A stretch of 7,699 nucleotides of DNA from contig JBJMWF010000040.1 of the NCBI GenBank assembly GCA_045810265.1, positions 1-7,699 of the forward strand. The letters run 5' to 3'. The stretch is from Scleromatobacter sp045810265 (lineage in GTDB: Bacteria; Pseudomonadota; Gammaproteobacteria; Burkholderiales; Burkholderiaceae_C). The translations under genes and the position numbers were made by a program. Below are positions 5,457 to 7,699 of the stretch, piece after piece. The number at the start of each line of letters is the position of its first letter. Position 1 is the first letter of the stretch. The notes beneath the pieces are model-generated. The model had not been told where the DNA came from and did not search any database. It saw nothing but the letters and a program-made list of their open reading frames with translations.

Positions 5457-6239
5457 TCACGCGCGCAGGCGGGTGGCCGCGGCGACCACGGCCTGGGCCG
5501 CGGCCGAGCCGGGCAGGCAATCGAGCAGCAACTGGCGCTTCTTGACGGCCTCGCGCACCGACGGGTCGATCGGCACCTCGCCGACGAACTCGAGCTTGAC
5601 CGGCACTTCCAGCCCGGGGCTGACGAAGCGGTCGACCACCTGCTGCAGCTGGCCGCGGATGATGCGGCCCTCGCCGGGCTTGCTGACCTGGTTGACGATC
5701 ACGCGGATGTCGCGCCGGCCCTGCGTGGTGGCCAGCACCTTGATGGTGGCGTAGGCGTCGGTCAGCGAGGTCGGCTCGGGCGTGGCCACGATCAGCACCT
5801 CGTCGGCCAGCGAGACCGTGTACAGGACGACGTCCGAGATGCCCGCGCCGGTATCGAGCAGGATGCGGTCGAAGCGCGGCACGACCTGGCGCACCACGTC
5901 GACGAGCTGCTCGCGCACCTCGGGCGTCAGGCGCGAATACTCGACCATGCCCGAGCCGGCCAGCAGCACCGAGAAGCCGCCGGGCGCTTCCAGGATGGCC
6001 TGGTCCAGCGTGTTCTTGCCGGTGAAGACGTCGTGCAGCGTGATCTTCGGGAACAGGTTGAGCACCACGTCGAGGTTGGCCAGGCCCAGGTCGGCGTCGA
6101 GCACCAGCACCTTCTCGCCCTGCCGCGCGAGCGCGGTCGCGAGGTTGGCCGACAGGAAGGTCTTGCCCACCCCGCCCTTCCCGCTCGTGATGGCGGTGTT
6201 TCGCGCGCGTCGTCCGGCGGCGGCCGTCGGGCTGGTCAT
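5457..6239 (-). CDS. MinD/ParA-superfamily ATPase, FlhG/FleN-like
   Basis: This is a 260-residue P-loop ATPase of the SIMIBI class. The deviant Walker A is SGKGGVGKTF (19-28), with signature Lys21 and Lys26. VLVLDADLGLANLD (44-57) is the FlhG/MinD switch region, and ILLDTGAGIS (126-135) is the Walker B stretch as found in FlhG/FleN. VNQ (182-184) and VGEVPIDPSVREAVKKRQ (219-236) also fit that family. FlhG proteins set flagellar number and position with the GTPase FlhF. Here, however, the N-terminus before the P-loop is only about 15 residues and lacks the DQAxxLR motif by which FlhG activates FlhF. No flagellar gene is in view. A polar-positioning ATPase for chemotaxis or another machine is an alternative. 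ATG 6239 has GGAG eight bases upstream. The diguanylate cyclase gene ends 46 bases before it, suggesting one operon. Confidence 0.85.
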   Translation of the reverse strand: MTSPTAAAGRRARNTAITSGKGGVGKTFLSANLATALARQGEKVLVLDADLGLANLDVVLNLFPKITLHDVFTGKNTLDQAILEAPGGFSVLLAGSGMVEYSRLTPEVREQLVDVVRQVVPRFDRILLDTGAGISDVVLYTVSLADEVLIVATPEPTSLTDAYATIKVLATTQGRRDIRVIVNQVSKPGEGRIIRGQLQQVVDRFVSPGLEVPVKLEFVGEVPIDPSVREAVKKRQLLLDCLPGSAAAQAVVAAATRLRA

Positions 6240-6285
6240 TGGAAACACTCCGTGCTGCGCACTGCGTGGCTGTCGCGGTGCCGGC

Positions 6286-7017
6286 TCATGAAAGATCTTC
6301 CCCGAAGATGGACGAGGCGAACAGCAAGCCCTTTTCCTCGGCCGACACGACCGAGACCGGCGTCGGCTCCAGGCAGGTGCGGTTGCGGCCCTCGGACTTC
6401 GCACGGTAGAGCTGCAGGTCTGCGCGCTCCATCCAGACGGCCGGCGTCGAACGCACCCACTGCGGGGCATAGGCGCCGCCGATGCTGATCGTGCAGCCCA
6501 GCTGCTGGCCGCTGACGAGCGGGATCGCCTGGCTCTCGACCTGCAAGCGGATGCGCTCGGCCACGGCCGCGCCGAAAGCCGGCGGACAGTTGGGCAGGAT
6601 GATGGCGAATTCCTCGCCCCCGATGCGCGCCACCAGGTCCATCGGACGCACGGTGGCATTGAGCGCGTCGGCCACGGCCTTGATGACCAGGTCTCCGGCC
6701 ACGTGGCCGTGGTGATCGTTGATGCGCTTGAAGTGGTCGATGTCCAGCATCAGCAGCAGCGCCGGCTCGCCGGAGCGCGCGACGCGGTCGGATTCGCGCG
6801 CGATCGCATTCTCGAAGTTGCGCCGGTTCGCGAGGCCCGTCAGGCCGTCGCGGCTGGACAGGTCGCACAAGGCGTCGATCAGCGACTGCAGCCACTCCGC
6901 GCTGCCCTCGACGCCCGCGGGCACCCGCTGTCCGGACTGCGTCAGCAGCGACAGCGCCAGGTCCAGGCGCAATGCGTCGGCGGCAGCGGGTTGCAGGAAA
7001 TGAGGCTTCGAGTTCAC
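6286..7017 (-). CDS. Diguanylate cyclase (GGDEF domain), apparently active and product-inhibited
   Basis: This 243-residue protein makes c-di-GMP from two GTP. The N-terminal 50 residues form a short, partly helical lead (LIDALCDLSS before the domain) with no recognisable sensor or membrane segment. The GGDEF domain (about 55-212) has the entry motif RDGLTGLANRR (56-66), the metal-binding LDIDHFKRIND (91-101), and the active-site GGEEF (133-137). The late signature is ADLQLYRAKSEGRN (199-212). The inhibitory I-site RxxD is present as RPMD (124-127), five residues before GGEEF as in PleD-type enzymes, so feedback inhibition is expected. Residues 213-243 form a short tail. GTG 7017 is the only reasonable start: an in-frame TAA lies upstream and no ATG lies between. 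The FlhG-like gene follows after 46 bases and cheR is divergent, pointing to a role in motility control (inference). Confidence 0.92.
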   Translation of the reverse strand: MNSKPHFLQPAAADALRLDLALSLLTQSGQRVPAGVEGSAEWLQSLIDALCDLSSRDGLTGLANRRNFENAIARESDRVARSGEPALLLMLDIDHFKRINDHHGHVAGDLVIKAVADALNATVRPMDLVARIGGEEFAIILPNCPPAFGAAVAERIRLQVESQAIPLVSGQQLGCTISIGGAYAPQWVRSTPAVWMERADLQLYRAKSEGRNRTCLEPTPVSVVSAEEKGLLFASSIFGEDLS

Positions 7018-7074
7018 GTCGATCGGCTTCTCGGCAATGAAATGCAGGCGCCCAGGTGGGCGCGATTTCGCTTA

Positions 7075-7086
7075 CGGCCGAGTCTA
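7075..7086 (-). promoter_or_regulatory. Weak candidate -10 region of the diguanylate cyclase gene
   Basis: TAGACT (7086-7081, minus strand) matches the -10 consensus at four of six positions, about 63 bases before the GTG. It is followed by CGGCCG. The same arrangement, TAGAAT then CGGCCG, occurs at the candidate polysaccharide promoter (2836-2825). No good -35 box is visible. Confidence 0.22.
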
Positions 7087-7167
7087 CCGCCGCGCCTGCC
7101 CGGGGCGGAACCGCGAAAAGAGCCGCATTTCCTCCCCAACTCCGCTCGCCAGCCAGGCCGCCGAGTC

Positions 7168-7196
7168 TTGAGACTGGGCGGCAGTGACCGATAACC
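7168..7196 (+). promoter_or_regulatory. Candidate cheR promoter, sigma-70 or sigma-28 (FliA) type
   Basis: TTGAGA (7168-7173; five of six to TTGACA) is followed by GATAAC (7190-7195; four of six) with a 16-base spacer. The same bases also give ACCGATAA (7187-7194), seven of eight to the FliA -10 element GCCGATAA. Eleven bases upstream of it is TTGAGACT, which matches the FliA -35 TAAAGTTT at only four of eight positions. Transcription would begin near 7202, about 36 bases before the ATG. FliA control would suit a chemotaxis gene, but the -35 half is poor. Confidence 0.4.
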
Positions 7197-7200
7197 CCAT

Positions 7201-7215
7201 ACCGAACCCCTCGGT
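7201..7215 (+). repeat. Small inverted repeat in the cheR leader
   Basis: ACCGA-ACCCC-TCGGT is a perfect 5-bp inverted repeat with a 5-base centre. It lies at the predicted transcription start and 22 bases before the cheR ATG. It could form a weak hairpin or be an operator half-site pair; a chance origin is also plausible. Confidence 0.25.
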
Positions 7216-7237
7216 TCACGGGCAGACCCAAAAAACG

Positions 7238-7699
7238 ATGAGCACCGACCTCGCATTCGACAACGCCGACGCTGCCAGCCACGAATTCACGTTCAGCAAC
7301 GGCGACTTCCAGCGCGTGCAGAAGCTGATCTACCAGCGTGCCGGCATCAGCCTGCACGACGGCAAGCGGGCCATGGTCTACAGCCGCTTGTCGCGCCGTT
7401 TGCGCGAGACGGGCGACCGCAGCTTCGCCGACTACCTGAACGGCCTGGAACGCGCCACCGGCGCCGCGGGCGAACAGGAATGGCAGGAGTTCATCAACTG
7501 CCTGACGACCAACCTGACCTCGTTCTTCCGCGAGGAACACCATTTCCACGCGCTGGCCGACGCGCTCAAGACGATGGCCGGCCGCCCGATCCGCATGTGG
7601 TGCAACGCGGCGTCGACCGGCGAGGAGCCCTACTCCATCGCGATGACGCTGCTCGAGGCCGGCTGCGCCAACGCCAGGCTGCTGGCCACCGACATCGAC
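7238..7699 (+). CDS. cheR: Chemotaxis protein methyltransferase CheR (5' part, cut by window edge)
   Basis: 154 codons are visible of a protein usually about 270-300 residues long. CheR transfers methyl groups from S-adenosylmethionine to glutamates of chemoreceptors and thus sets adaptation. The helical N-terminal domain (about 18-90) contains the FxxVxxLIYxxAGISLxxxK pattern (24-43) and YSRLSRRLRETG (48-59), a basic helix of the receptor-binding region. TTNLTSFFRE (90-99) is the strongly conserved linker into the catalytic domain. WCNAASTGEEPYSIAM (121-136) is the SAM-binding motif I with the family's STGEEPYS, and ATDID (150-154) begins the next SAM-contacting strand. Nothing suggests truncation other than the window edge. 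The ATG at 7238 follows an A-rich stretch, and the Shine-Dalgarno is weak. It is divergent from the diguanylate cyclase gene. Confidence 0.95.
   Translation, partial: MSTDLAFDNADAASHEFTFSNGDFQRVQKLIYQRAGISLHDGKRAMVYSRLSRRLRETGDRSFADYLNGLERATGAAGEQEWQEFINCLTTNLTSFFREEHHFHALADALKTMAGRPIRMWCNAASTGEEPYSIAMTLLEAGCANARLLATDID

Noticed and set aside
5444..5464. GCGCGT / ACGCGC hairpin across the stop codon of the FlhG-like gene
   Set aside because: A 6-bp stem with a 9-base loop and no U-run, made of bases common in this GC-rich DNA. It is probably chance.
7084..7128. 14-codon ATG frame on the minus strand preceded by GGGAGGA, considered as an upstream peptide of the diguanylate cyclase gene
   Set aside because: The Shine-Dalgarno is only 2-3 bases from the ATG, too close. 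The frame also lies upstream of the candidate -10 box and would not be in that transcript.
1..7699. Searched for tRNA, rRNA, CRISPR arrays, insertion-sequence ends, phage genes, riboswitches and restriction or defence genes
   Set aside because: None could be recognised. The genes are uniform in composition and no sign of recent transfer was seen.

Overview
The window is very GC-rich with strong GC bias at codon third positions. Its protein families (short Wzz-like protein, group II truncated hemoglobin, FlhG-like ATPase, GGDEF enzyme, CheR) suggest a free-living beta-proteobacterium, most likely Burkholderiales. This placement is inferred from gene style; no rRNA or other marker gene is present. 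No tRNA, rRNA, CRISPR array, insertion sequence or phage gene was seen.

Layout: every gene runs on the minus strand except the last. Reading in the direction of transcription from the right, the minus-strand genes are: a GGDEF diguanylate cyclase (6286-7017), a MinD/FlhG-family ATPase (5457-6239), a group II truncated hemoglobin (4982-5413), a degenerate HD-GYP protein (3662-4780), a small carboxylesterase-type alpha/beta hydrolase (2909-3637), a possible 54-residue ORF (2645-2809), a 625-residue tandem alpha/beta-hydrolase-like protein (771-2648), a short Wzz-like membrane protein (55-774), and the first 19 codons of a further gene (1-58). On the plus strand, cheR starts at 7238 and runs off the right edge. 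About 220 bases separate it from the divergent diguanylate cyclase gene.

Regional logic: the left part (1-2809) looks like the start of an exopolysaccharide/surface-polysaccharide operon. Successive genes overlap by 4 bases (GTGA, ATGA, ATGA), which implies translational coupling. The middle (2909-4780) is a two-gene unit (HD-GYP-like plus esterase) behind a plausible promoter at 4911-4938. The right part is a motility/second-messenger neighbourhood: an apparently intact, product-inhibitable diguanylate cyclase, an FlhG-like ATPase and the chemotaxis methyltransferase CheR. c-di-GMP synthesis, a possible c-di-GMP-related HD-GYP protein, chemotaxis and polysaccharide production therefore lie side by side, a combination that fits control of the motile-to-sessile switch (inference).

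No complete undescribed system is obvious. The items most worth a second look are the tandem alpha/beta-hydrolase protein with both nucleophile serines missing, the HD-GYP protein whose HD dyad is replaced, and the Wzz-like protein that lacks the usual long periplasmic coiled coil and carries an internal repeat.
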